DNA from: Pogonophryne albipinna
Taxonomy: Eukaryota; Chordata; Actinopteri; Perciformes; Artedidraconidae
Assembly (NCBI GenBank): GCA_028583405.1
Contig: CM053256.1
Coordinates: 14,125,087-14,189,086 of the forward strand
Length of the DNA stretch: 64,000 nucleotides
Direction of reading: 5' to 3'
Positions 1 to 9,322 of the stretch are shown one piece after another. Position numbers and translations under genes: made by a program. Below the pieces are notes generated by a model. The model did not search any database. It was not told the DNA's origin and saw nothing but the letters and a program-made list of their open reading frames with translations. Numbering within the stretch: the stretch's first letter is position 1; every line of letters starts with the position of its first letter.

Positions 1-104
1 TTAGATAGGCATCTGCATCAGACAGCATATGGTTATTGAAATAAATATATATGCAATTACGACATACAAGATGTGCCTTTAATAAATCTCACACTACTAA
101 GGCA
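1..104. other. Anonymous AT-rich sequence
   Basis: Nothing recognisable beyond general AT-richness. It precedes the GC-rich start of a transposon-like fragment at about 105. Confidence 0.3.
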
Positions 105-475
105 GCCGGCGGTTCCACCAGGGGCGCCAATCCCGGGCGGGGGGGGGTTTCGTCCCCCCCCTAGCTTCAGATTGGAACCCCTAAATCATTTAGAATAATA
201 CAAATAAATGTTAAAATAATGAATTTTTTGATAATAAATCAGTAAAATCAGGCAAAAATAAGAATTAAATAACATAACCCTAAACCTAAAACCGAAATAA
301 AGTAACCAAAAACCGAAAAGAAACTAACAAAATCCGCCATTATCCGGCAAATTTTTGCGCACAATTTCGGAGCGCATAATTTCGGCTCGACCGCCACGAC
401 GACTCAAAAGGTGCCCTTTTTTTTTTCTCGAGCACCTGCCCCTATAAATGTCTGTGCACGCCACTGCTCAAACGG
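105..475. mobile_element. Degenerate DNA-transposon fragment, possibly hAT
   Basis: The right side reads, on the minus strand, CAGTGGCGTGCACAGACA, which resembles ends of fish hAT elements. The left side (about 105-175) is GC-rich, with a G run and a C run that could pair. The interior is AT-rich. I could not find a convincing 8-bp target duplication, so the ends may belong to different insertions or be truncated. Assignment rests on terminal similarity only. Confidence 0.25.
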
Positions 476-904
476 TTTGGTCACCATTTATGTAAACACA
501 TATTTCCATTTGAGGGGGGAGTGATTAGTAAAATATGCATGAATAATAATAAAAAAACGTTAACTAGGTGAAAAAAGGTAAGATAAACTATTAAAACTTG
601 TTGAGAGCTAAAACTAGTCTTTGCTTCTGCCTCAAAGAGGAGCAGGGGGGAGAGGAGGGAGACAGGTGAGGCTGGTTCAGGAGCACAGACACACTCACAA
701 CTATAAATGAACCAAAAACAAATAAATAAACAAGTTTCAATGTTTTTTCATATTGGATATGGTATTTTATTGGTTATGGCCATGTTTTTATGATTTTATG
801 ATTATTTAAATGTATACAGTTATGTTTCATATGGGTGTAGTCTCTTTATTTCCCCCTCAAAATGCACCAGATTGATGCATTTAAGTCCAACATTTAAAAT
901 GGCC
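476..904. other. AT-rich spacer, probably transposon interior
   Basis: No gene or repeat end is visible. It leads directly into a hAT-like terminus at 941-954, so part of it may be interior of that element. Confidence 0.25.
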
Positions 905-954
905 TGGCTGGGTGTATAATTCCCGGCCTGACTTATTGTCCCAGTCCGGCCCTG
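905..954. mobile_element. Terminal fragment of a hAT-like element
   Basis: On the minus strand the sequence starts CAGGGCCGGACTGGGACAAT, typical of a family of teleost hAT termini. Only this end is evident, and no matching left end or target duplication could be placed with confidence. It abuts a gene-poor stretch and a GT microsatellite. Confidence 0.35.
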
Positions 955-992
955 CCTACTGATGTCATTGCTATAGAGCAGGGCTACGGAAG

Positions 993-1130
<138 letters not shown>

Positions 1131-1135
1131 CTCCT

Positions 1136-1139
<4 letters not shown>

Positions 1140-1175
<36 letters not shown>

Positions 1176-1198
1176 GAGAGAAGAGAGAGAGAGAGAGA
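1140..1198. repeat. (GA)n microsatellite
   Basis: GA dinucleotide repeat with a few interruptions, separated from the GT tract by about ten bases (1130-1139). Together they form a compound microsatellite. Confidence 0.95.
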
Positions 1199-1351
1199 TT
1201 GTGTGAAAGGTGATGTTAAGCAAAAGAGGTTCCTAACCCCTGCTAAGGAGAAAACTGGAATGGTAATAGCAAGTTAGTTGTGTGTAATTCTGTTTATTTC
1301 ATACTGGCTACAATCAATGTATATGACAATCTAAATAATTTACTTTCACAG

Positions 1352-2497
1352 GCATCAGCAAAGACCGTGTGTCCCGGGTGGCTCAATATTATGCTGAGAC
1401 TGCTGAGGCTCGCCCAGAGAGAAGAGGTGGTGCACGGCACAGTGAGGAGCAGGCAAGGAGAAGGCAACTCATTGTTGAGCACGTCCAGTCCTTTACCTGC
1501 AGGGCCAGCCATTATGGGCGGAGAGGAGCACCAGGCCGCAAGTATCTCCCCAGTGACCTGAATGTGCGCAAGATGCATGAGCTCTTTGAGGCTCAGAACC
1601 ATGCTCAGACCAGCTACTCCCTCTATTATTCAGTGTTCTCCAAGGATTTCAATCTTGGCTTTGGTCACCCAGCCACAGATGCATGCGCTGATTGTGCCAA
1701 GTACAAGCTCAGGATTGCAGATCCAAACCTAGCTGAGACAGAGAAGAGGATGGAATCTGCATCATTCATCTTGCATCGCCGCCGAGCGCGCGTCTTTTAT
1801 GACCTGTTAGGCAGGGTTGCCGAAGGTCATGTGACCCTCTGTTTTGACATGATGCAAAACATGGTCCTTCCAAAAAACCCAATAGGACAGGCCTATTACT
1901 CGTGGCAGATGTATCTGTACCTGTTTGGTGTGGTTGTGCATGGTGTCCATGCTGATGGAACTTCGACAGCTTTTTTCCAACCTTAGCATAGAGCACACCT
2001 TTCCAGTAAGGGGCCACAGTTATCTCCCTGCAGACCGAGTCTTTGGCAGAATTGAGCAGAAGATCCGGAAAATGGACACAATTCTACTACCACAGGAATA
2101 CCATGCCATCCTGCAGCAATTCGGCCATGTTCACGTTTATGGCAAAGACTGGGAGGCGTTTGATTATAGGTCAGCCGCAAAAGTGTGTGTTAAAGCTCAG
2201 AGGAGCTTTAAAATCAGTGAAGCACGCATGCTTGACTTGAGTACCAACAAGGTTGGTTTAAAGACGTCTTACAATGGGGAGTATTGTTTCCATAGTGTAT
2301 TAAAGCGGGGCAAGCGGTGGGCTGACCTGAAGCCTGAGTTACTTCCAAAGCAGACTTCTGTGAAGGCCGCAAAGAAGCGCGATGTGCTGGCACTATTAGG
2401 AGCAATAGGTGTGTCTGATGTGGTGAGGGCTTTTTATGATGATGCACTGTATCAGGTGACTGACAATGCAGGCCAGAGTGATGAAGATGCAGAGTGA
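1352..2497 (+). pseudogene. Transposase-like (DUF7869-type) pseudogene, last exon, core deleted
   Basis: A coding remnant of an uncharacterised DDE-type protein family common in fish and insect genomes. I associate it from memory with the DUF7869-type domain. The exon begins after a splice-acceptor-like TTTACTTTCACAG (ending 1351) and reads ISKDRVSRVAQYY onward, with the family's N-terminal features: a PERRGG segment, a C-x2-C pair in DACADCAKYK, and a first acidic position in CFDMMQNMVLPKNP. The first frame stops at 1984-1986. The second frame resumes at about 1980 and gives FPVRGHSYLPADRVFGRIE, the conserved C-terminal block, ending at 2497. The expected central block with the second catalytic acid and the GGQN-like motif is absent, so a frame change coincides with an internal deletion. 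It is therefore unlikely to make an active enzyme. GT/GA and ACTC/CA microsatellites flank it on both sides. The family call is fairly secure, the enzymatic role is inferred. Confidence 0.6.
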
Positions 2498-2509
2498 TCC
2501 ATGCGCTTT

Positions 2510-2565
2510 CACACACACTCACTCACTCACTCACTCACTCACTCACTCACTCACTCACTCACTCA

Positions 2566-2617
<52 letters not shown>

Positions 2618-2655
2618 CTCTCTCACACACTCAAAGCACATCTCACACACACACA
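2510..2655. repeat. Compound (ACTC)n(CA)n(TC)n microsatellite
   Basis: ACTC tetranucleotides (about 2517-2570) run into CA dinucleotides (about 2570-2612) and then short TC/CA tracts. It begins just downstream of the pseudogene stop codon. Overlapping open frames here are repeat artefacts. Confidence 0.97.
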
Positions 2656-3977
2656 ATATGTGATTTGTTTTATGTATAGTGGACAATGGTCCTACTTTTT
2701 ACGGATTCGACACTTTACTGAATGCCTTATTGAATGTATTACTGAATGACTTGCCTAATGAATATCATTATCATTAATATCATTACTTTTTACAGGTTCG
2801 GCACTGAATGACTATTGGCCGAAATGTGTTACTAAATGATTTGAATGTATTTTTAACATTGTTGTAATAGTGGTATTTGTATGTGTTATATATTGTTATA
2901 AATTGGACAATATTGAAATGTGAAATTGCAAATATTTATTTTATTTTACTATTTAGTTTATTTGGGTTTTATTTATTTCATGTATTTGCACTTATTTGAT
3001 TTATATTCATTTATAGTATGAGTCCCTGATATCATATGTTGCATGTTCTCGTTTAAAAAAAAAGAAGACATAAACCATCAATTAAAAAAAATGCATGGAT
3101 TTATAGCGTTTTGAAAAAAAAAAATACATTTTTTTTTATTTAATCAACAATATTGTTGTTTGATTTAATAATCCTTGTTCAATATGTTCAGACTGAGCCA
3201 ACAAACCATTTTAACAGGATACATTTAATATTAACAAAATGTGTGGGTCTAGGTAAAAAATGTCATTTTCCTGAAAACTATTAAAATGGATGTATAGCGT
3301 TTTGGAAAAGAACTCCTCATATACACACAACGGTTAATGGGGCACAGGTGAAAACAATCATGAGCAGGAGACCACAATCAAGCTGGCAGGTGACACACAA
3401 CGGCAGGAAGTGTAGACACCTGAAAAGAGAGGGTAGTCAATATCAAAATAAAATGCAAGGCCACAATAATAAACACAAAACAATAAACTAAAAGAACTCT
3501 AACGCTGAAACCTTACACCTTGTAACTTAGAGATATTTTATTACGTAGGTAGGAACTGTATGCATCGCTAAGGTTAATTTAAATTGGCTATGCTCAAGTA
3601 TGTAGACAAGCTAATGTCGAAGTAGTGTATGTGAAATCAACCTCACAATAAGATGTGTGTATATTACAATTATTAATGTCATATTTCAAGATGATTACTT
3701 AGATATTACGATATGGTTGGTTGAGCTGGAGTTCATTATTGAGCTTACACGTTAACGTCACAGTCATCTGAAGAACGAACCCAAACCTTGTTGTTTTTAT
3801 TAATTGCATTACCAAATTGGTATCAAATAAACAGTAAGTAACACAACTTCCAAAGTTACAGTAAAATAAAAAGGACCCTGACTCGGACAATACACAATCC
3901 AACATGTTCAACAGAAGAAAATCAGTTATATCGTTTGTACACATGGTACTTTACATATATATATCTGTTTGTTTAAG
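2656..3977. other. AT-rich intergenic sequence
   Basis: Contains short poly-A and poly-T tracts (about 3054-3130) and two appearances of the phrase ATGGATTTATAGCGTTTT / ATGGATGTATAGCGTTTT (about 3092 and 3287), suggesting a decayed local repeat. No gene is supported. Confidence 0.4.
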
Positions 3978-4057
3978 GTGTCCAGGTGATGCAGACAGGC
4001 TGGACCAGAGAGTGAGAGACAGAACTGGACTCCTCACAGCAGTGAACTTCAGCACAG
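3978..4057 (+). CDS. Candidate internal exon of an unrecognised gene
   Basis: An 80-bp open segment sits between an acceptor-like sequence (TTTGTTTAAG ending 3977) and a donor (CACAG|GTACAA at 4058). It encodes CPGDADRLDQRVRDRTGLL followed by TAVNFSTG. The open frame runs past the donor only as far as about 4113. The exon enters in phase 2 and leaves in phase 1, which matches the candidate exon at 4642. The product is not recognised. It could be an exon of a fish multigene-family member or a chance open segment. Confidence 0.3.
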
Positions 4058-4641
4058 GTACAAAGACTCTTTTTTTCATACTGTACAAAGAATCAAGAAA
4101 GATATTGGTTTAAATGAATGAAGTATTTACTTTAATACACTGATATACATTCCATTAAACAATACTAAATACTAGATCACCTACACATCAGTTAAGTTGA
4201 GGGGTTTTTCCATGCAAAAAGTTACATTTAGATGTTAACAAGCAATATGACTTTGTCAGCTTTCAAATTTAATGTATTGAAGGCAAAGACATTTAACACA
4301 TAGTGAGAACTGCTACAATTTATCTCTCAATATTGTCTGTAAAAAACGTGGTAAAAGTTATCCTTTCAGTGAGACAACAGAGCAAGCTTCTACAGTTGCA
4401 CTACGTTTTGATAACAGTTAAATATTATTTTGATAATAACATATATTTCAATGTTGATGAACTTCATACTGTTCATTCATAATCTGATTGTCTTTGTATC
4501 TCACTGTTGAAATAAAAAAGAAAACATTACAATTACAAAATAATTATATCTACAGCCCCTAAACACACAAACACACTGCTTTCATAAATAACACACTTGT
4601 TCTGCAATAATATGTTTTATGTTTCCTGTAATTTTTGTTAG
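4058..4641 (+). other. Putative intron between candidate exons
   Basis: AT-rich. It starts GTACAAAG and ends with a pyrimidine-rich stretch and TTTTTGTTAG, consistent with GT-AG splicing on the plus strand. No other content is recognised. Confidence 0.3.
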
Positions 4642-4739
4642 GAAAGGACATGCCTGAAAGACACAACATCTTCTCCTTCTCTGAGGGTCAAGAAGAACAT
4701 CCAAGAGGAACATTAAAAGCTAATGTTATGAGATTTTAA
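4642..4739 (+). CDS. Candidate terminal exon of an unrecognised gene
   Basis: Follows a good acceptor (TTTCCTGTAATTTTTGTTAG). Joined in phase to the exon at 3978-4057 it continues the frame GKDMPERHNIFSFSEGQ and stops at TAA 4737-4739. The junction preserves the reading frame. Protein identity is unknown. A C-terminal tail of this kind, polar and without a domain, is hard to judge by eye. Confidence 0.3.
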
Positions 4740-5080
4740 GACCAGTACACTAAGAAACTACTTTTATTGTGAAAACACAGTCAGCTGATCGAATGCAGCT
4801 ATTTCCACATCTACACTCCATCAGCTGATTATTTCTATTTGCCTCGCTTTATGAGCTTCACATCACCTGTGCCTTATACCGCAGAGTTTGCAACGTCACA
4901 AATAAATGGGGCCAATCTTCAATCAACATTTTCAGTAAGAATAATGGACAAAAGGAGTGCAAATACAATTATTGAAAAGTGAACTAAAAGTTAATCAAAA
5001 ATGTTTTAAATAAAAAGCACATATGGACAGAAGGTGTAAACCTATTAAATGTATAAGTAAACACATTTAGTCAAATAAAG
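4740..5080. other. Possible 3' untranslated region or intergenic sequence
   Basis: Lies downstream of the candidate terminal exon. It contains ATAAAAAG and CAAATAAAG-like A-rich motifs, but no clear polyadenylation site can be assigned. It ends at the assembly gap. Confidence 0.25.
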
Positions 5081-6020
5081 NNNNNNNNNNNNNNNNNNNN
5101 NNNNNNNNNNNNNNNNNNNNNNNNNNNNNNNNNNNNNNNNNNNNNNNNNNNNNNNNNNNNNNNNNNNNNNNNNNNNNNNNNNNNNNNNNNNNNNNNNNNN
5201 NNNNNNNNNNNNNNNNNNNNNNNNNNNNNNNNNNNNNNNNNNNNNNNNNNNNNNNNNNNNNNNNNNNNNNNNNNNNNNNNNNNNNNNNNNNNNNNNNNNN
5301 NNNNNNNNNNNNNNNNNNNNNNNNNNNNNNNNNNNNNNNNNNNNNNNNNNNNNNNNNNNNNNNNNNNNNNNNNNNNNNNNNNNNNNNNNNNNNNNNNNNN
5401 NNNNNNNNNNNNNNNNNNNNNNNNNNNNNNNNNNNNNNNNNNNNNNNNNNNNNNNNNNNNNNNNNNNNNNNNNNNNNNNNNNNNNNNNNNNNNNNNNNNN
5501 NNNNNNNNNNNNNNNNNNNNNNNNNNNNNNNNNNNNNNNNNNNNNNNNNNNNNNNNNNNNNNNNNNNNNNNNNNNNNNNNNNNNNNNNNNNNNNNNNNNN
5601 NNNNNNNNNNNNNNNNNNNNNNNNNNNNNNNNNNNNNNNNNNNNNNNNNNNNNNNNNNNNNNNNNNNNNNNNNNNNNNNNNNNNNNNNNNNNNNNNNNNN
5701 NNNNNNNNNNNNNNNNNNNNNNNNNNNNNNNNNNNNNNNNNNNNNNNNNNNNNNNNNNNNNNNNNNNNNNNNNNNNNNNNNNNNNNNNNNNNNNNNNNNN
5801 NNNNNNNNNNNNNNNNNNNNNNNNNNNNNNNNNNNNNNNNNNNNNNNNNNNNNNNNNNNNNNNNNNNNNNNNNNNNNNNNNNNNNNNNNNNNNNNNNNNN
5901 NNNNNNNNNNNNNNNNNNNNNNNNNNNNNNNNNNNNNNNNNNNNNNNNNNNNNNNNNNNNNNNNNNNNNNNNNNNNNNNNNNNNNNNNNNNNNNNNNNNN
6001 NNNNNNNNNNNNNNNNNNNN
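5081..6020. other. Assembly gap (940 N)
   Basis: Run of N. Any gene continuing from either side, including the one suggested by the exons at 3978-4739, cannot be followed across it. Confidence 1.
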
Positions 6021-6189
6021 CTGTTAAGCTATACCAATCTAGACTTACACTCCCGCTGGTACACACTAATGTGTATTTTCTTCCAATCGCAGGCGACAAG
6101 GCGTTCACAGCTAGAACAATATGTTTCATCTTTAAAGGATGTTCTGGTTCAGTTCGAGATGGCTTATTGACTGCCGACACACTCCACCT

Positions 6190-6300
6190 TACCCTCTGAA
6201 ACATTTCTGCTATAGTTGCTGGCAATTTTGAGAAATACATTTGCTGTCAGGCAGGGGCTAAGGTGTTCTGTCCGAGAGCGGCCATTGTATCAATTGATTT
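6190..6300 (-). promoter_or_regulatory. Candidate 5' exon with short upstream ORF, minus strand
   Basis: On the minus strand a GATACAATGGCCGCTCTCGG stretch gives a short ORF (MAALGQNTLAPA, stop). An ATG at 6240 follows, opening the frame MYFSKLPATIAEMFQRV, with a donor-like AGAGG|GTAAGG near 6190. This resembles the start of a transcribed gene, but the frame reaches only the gap and nothing is recognised in it. Confidence 0.2.
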
Positions 6301-7610
6301 CCTGTAGAAAATAAAGTGTGAACAGTGGGGGGTGATGAAACATAAAACCTCCCATTGTTCATGGATTAAATTAGGTTAAGGAATGCATTAAAATTGGAAA
6401 TTGGGGAAGTAGGGTTAAAAAAAGGGGGGAGGGTATTGTAATTTGTATTATGGCCGCATGTAAGGTAGTCTCAGTTTTGGGAGAAAGCTATATTTGTTTC
6501 ATATATATTTCATTTCTGTGCCTGCATGTGCCCAGTTATTTTGCCCAATTTTTATTTTACACACACAGCAGAGGTAACAGTATTGTTAAGATCTTATTCA
6601 GCCTGCTCTTTTTCGTCACTTGTTTCCGGTTTTGTCTCTTATCTGTTGGATGCTATTGCTGGCCTTAGTAAATACTCCTGATTGTTACACACAAAGCCTG
6701 TCATACCTGAACCAAAGTTGGTCAAATAAGAAACATAAAAAGACGATCTTCAGCTCTAAGTTAAGTTTGGCATTAATTTGCTTAGCTACTGGAACATTGT
6801 ATGTATAAACCAGATGATTTGTTGCTTTGCTTGTTAGGACATTTTCCAAACAACATTTTTCAACGGGGAAATATATATATATATATATATCAAGTATAAA
6901 CACATTTTCAAAAGCCACAGAGAGTTCTTTTGTTGTATCATGACTCCCATGCTGTGCAGGAAAACGGATATTGGGGTTGCAGTTTTTTATGCAGGATGTG
7001 GAAGGTTCAAAAGTTAATCAAAATAAAGCTTGTTGCATTTCATACAGTCCCTTTCCTTAAATTTGATGGCAAAGAGATACAAACTTGTGTCTATATCCCT
7101 CTTATTTCTTGCTTCTAATCCAAAAGCCCTCAATGTTACTTGCGATAATAACTTTGAACAAATCATGTGAGTTCATGTGCATAATGTTGACACTTTTGAC
7201 TGACGTAACGTTAAACGTCTGTTTCCGATGCAGTTCTCAGATAGACACGAGGAGACCGTCTCATACCTATGAATAGACTGACACCACAGTAAATTCTCAC
7301 ACAGGCATTAGATAGGAGTGCTGTGCTTACTAAGCTTGTTCCTATTTAGCTTGTATCTCTGGGGCAGTAACTCTATGCCCCTCTCTTATCTTATCACAGG
7401 GTTGCATTCAGCATAGCAGCACACAGCAGAAGTCACCTTGGTGCTCTAAGAGATGCAAACACTCCTGCAGAGGTCTGTCATGAGGTAGAGAAATGTGCCA
7501 CTGCAGTCTTATCAAAACAGGCTGGGAAATTAGCTGTAAAGCTGCTGTTACCTAAGATACTGTTGTAACATTGATTAATTAAACTGCCATACCTAATTGT
7601 AAGAATACAT
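6301..7610. other. Anonymous sequence, no gene seen
   Basis: Contains a short (AT)n tract near 6871-6890. No coding region, RNA gene or transposon end could be supported. Confidence 0.35.
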
Positions 7611-7690
7611 GTCGGTGTAGCTCAGGTGGATTGATTAAGCTTCAACATTTAAGCACCATGGCTCCCACTCGAATGGCGGAAGCAGATCCT
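7611..7690 (+). repeat. Degenerate tRNA-derived SINE head (tentative)
   Basis: GTCGGTGTAGCTCAGGTGG resembles the 5' part of a tRNA with an A box. CTCCCACTCGAATGG about 45 bases on is a poor B box. It cannot form a convincing cloverleaf, so it is more likely a SINE remnant than a tRNA gene. Confidence 0.2.
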
Positions 7691-7830
7691 TGAGAATGGC
7701 TCACTTACTTTTAAATATTGCAGGATTCGTTTAAATTGAAATGTCTTAATAGCAATAACGCTTTTTCATGAGGATGTAGAAATTCCTCTTATCAAATATG
7801 TTACTTTGTATGAAAGGTAACAAGTAGATG

Positions 7831-7985
7831 TTAAAGGTCACCTATTATGCACAATCCACTTTTTCATGTATTTTATACATAAACATGTTTCCCCTCTGTG
7901 TAAAGAGATTCTGAAAGTTTCAGGAAAAAAGATTCGCTCACTTTTTGTCCTGATCCATTTATATAAAAACGTGTCGGGTTATCGT
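7831..7985 (-). mobile_element. Half of a MITE with AAAGGTC(A/C)CCTATTATGC terminus
   Basis: Begins TTAAAGGTCACCTATTATGC. Its next 130 bases are the reverse complement of the right part of the MITE at 61456-61966, including the stretch that reads AGAGATTCTGAAAGTTTCAG here. The other terminus was not found, so this copy is truncated or diverged. Confidence 0.6.
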
Positions 7986-8862
7986 CTCGGGTTTTCCCCT
8001 CCCGAATGATACTCCTGCACAACGGGGTCTAATCGGCAAAAACTATTACATCCGTGTATTCTGGGCAATAAATATATGTTGTTACATCAAAATAAGTCTC
8101 TCCTGATTGAAATATAGGAATAGGAAGTGGTTCATGTTTCACTAGGGTGCAATATAATGCCTATAATAAGCTAAAATCAACAGGCATGTTACTTTTGCAA
8201 AGCTTTTTTTGTAGCTTCATAGAAACAATTGGTCAGGGTTCAGCATTTCTGGACATGGATCTGGGAATATCAGCTGAACAAACCACAGAACGACATATAA
8301 TAGTTTAATGCTCTTCAATCAAACCACTTGTACATTGCATCGGGCAGAAAGAAAAACACCTTAACAAAATATTTTAAACCCAATTGCACCGCTCTTATTC
8401 AATAATGATTGAACGCTTTTCTGCACTGAAAAACAGATTTAAGATCAAATGGGAGAATGGCTCCGATGGTATTGTAACGTGTGCACAGTAGGGGCATAGA
8501 CTAAAAGCAAGTTGGAATCATTTAATACTCCTTTTTTTAAGCCTGAAAAATATTTTAAGTATGAATAATTCATGTTGTTTCTAAGTTATATTGTTTTATA
8601 TGAACTTTAATTTAAAAAGCATTAATGAAGGAGAAAGAAAAAAAAAAACACTCATCACAACAGGTGATCACCAACATCTGAAAGGTGTTCCTCCTAACAC
8701 TTGTATACTCCGTTAAATGCTTCTTCCTTCCTCATGAAAGATGTGAAAAAAAGGGTTTAATAACACTTTTTAATCACATCCATTGTTTGCTAGCTTGCAG
8801 TCTTCGTCTTCCCTGTCTGCAAATAATGATTTGTTACTGCCACCTGGGTATCGGTTAAATAT
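7986..8862. other. Anonymous sequence, possibly MITE interior at its start
   Basis: No gene seen. The first few hundred bases may belong to the truncated MITE at 7831. Confidence 0.3.
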
Positions 8863-9317
8863 TGTCACAGTCTGCTCCCTCACTCACCTATTTTCAGCAT
8901 TAGCATTTCTCAGTCACCTTAGGCACCTGGTAGTCACACCCCGTTTCTTTCTCACACTCTGTTACACCCATTAGCTCCACCAGTATATAGGCCCCCTTCA
9001 CTCTCACCTCAGTGCCATGATCGTACTTCGCAGCATGCAGTTCTTTCCAGCATTACCTGTCAGATTGCTCTCCCGGTTTCGAGCTTGCCTGTCCCTAACC
9101 AGCCTGCCTCGCCGGCTCCCTGACCCTGTCTGTACCTGCGCCTCCCGTCTTGCCTACTCCTGGAACCCTCGTCTGTCCCCGACCAGCCCTTTGCCTACTG
9201 TCTGCCAGTTTGTCTTACTCCAGAACTTTTCTGTGGAAACTAGTTATAATAAAGCTGGTTACCGACTTTCCCTGATCTCCCGTGTGTTGCATTTTGGTTC
9301 TCAGCTCGTTCGTGACA
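8863..9317 (+). mobile_element. Solo LTR, 455 bp, with 5-bp target duplication
   Basis: Starts TGTCACAG and ends CGTGACA, the TG...CA boundaries of a long terminal repeat. It is flanked by identical AATAT at 8858-8862 and 9318-9322. Internal order fits an LTR: a TATA-like AGTATATAGGC near 8980, a pyrimidine-rich region, and an AATAAA at about 9248 shortly before the end. The CCTGATCTCCCGTGTGTTGC phrase near the 3' end is one I associate with teleost Ty3/Gypsy LTRs. No internal gag or pol sequence adjoins it, so LTR-LTR recombination has removed the body. The open frame at 9017-9490 merely overlaps it. Confidence 0.85.
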
Positions 9318-9322
9318 AATAT

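Noticed and set aside
2466..2749. Three overlapping frames rich in Thr-His-Ser-Leu
   Set aside because: Produced by the ACTC/CA microsatellite.
5071..6240. A 389-codon minus-strand open frame
   Set aside because: Most of it runs through the 940-N gap and translates to X. Only the last ~70 codons are sequence.
7611..7690. A functional tRNA gene
   Set aside because: A-box-like start, but no proper B box or cloverleaf; likely SINE debris.
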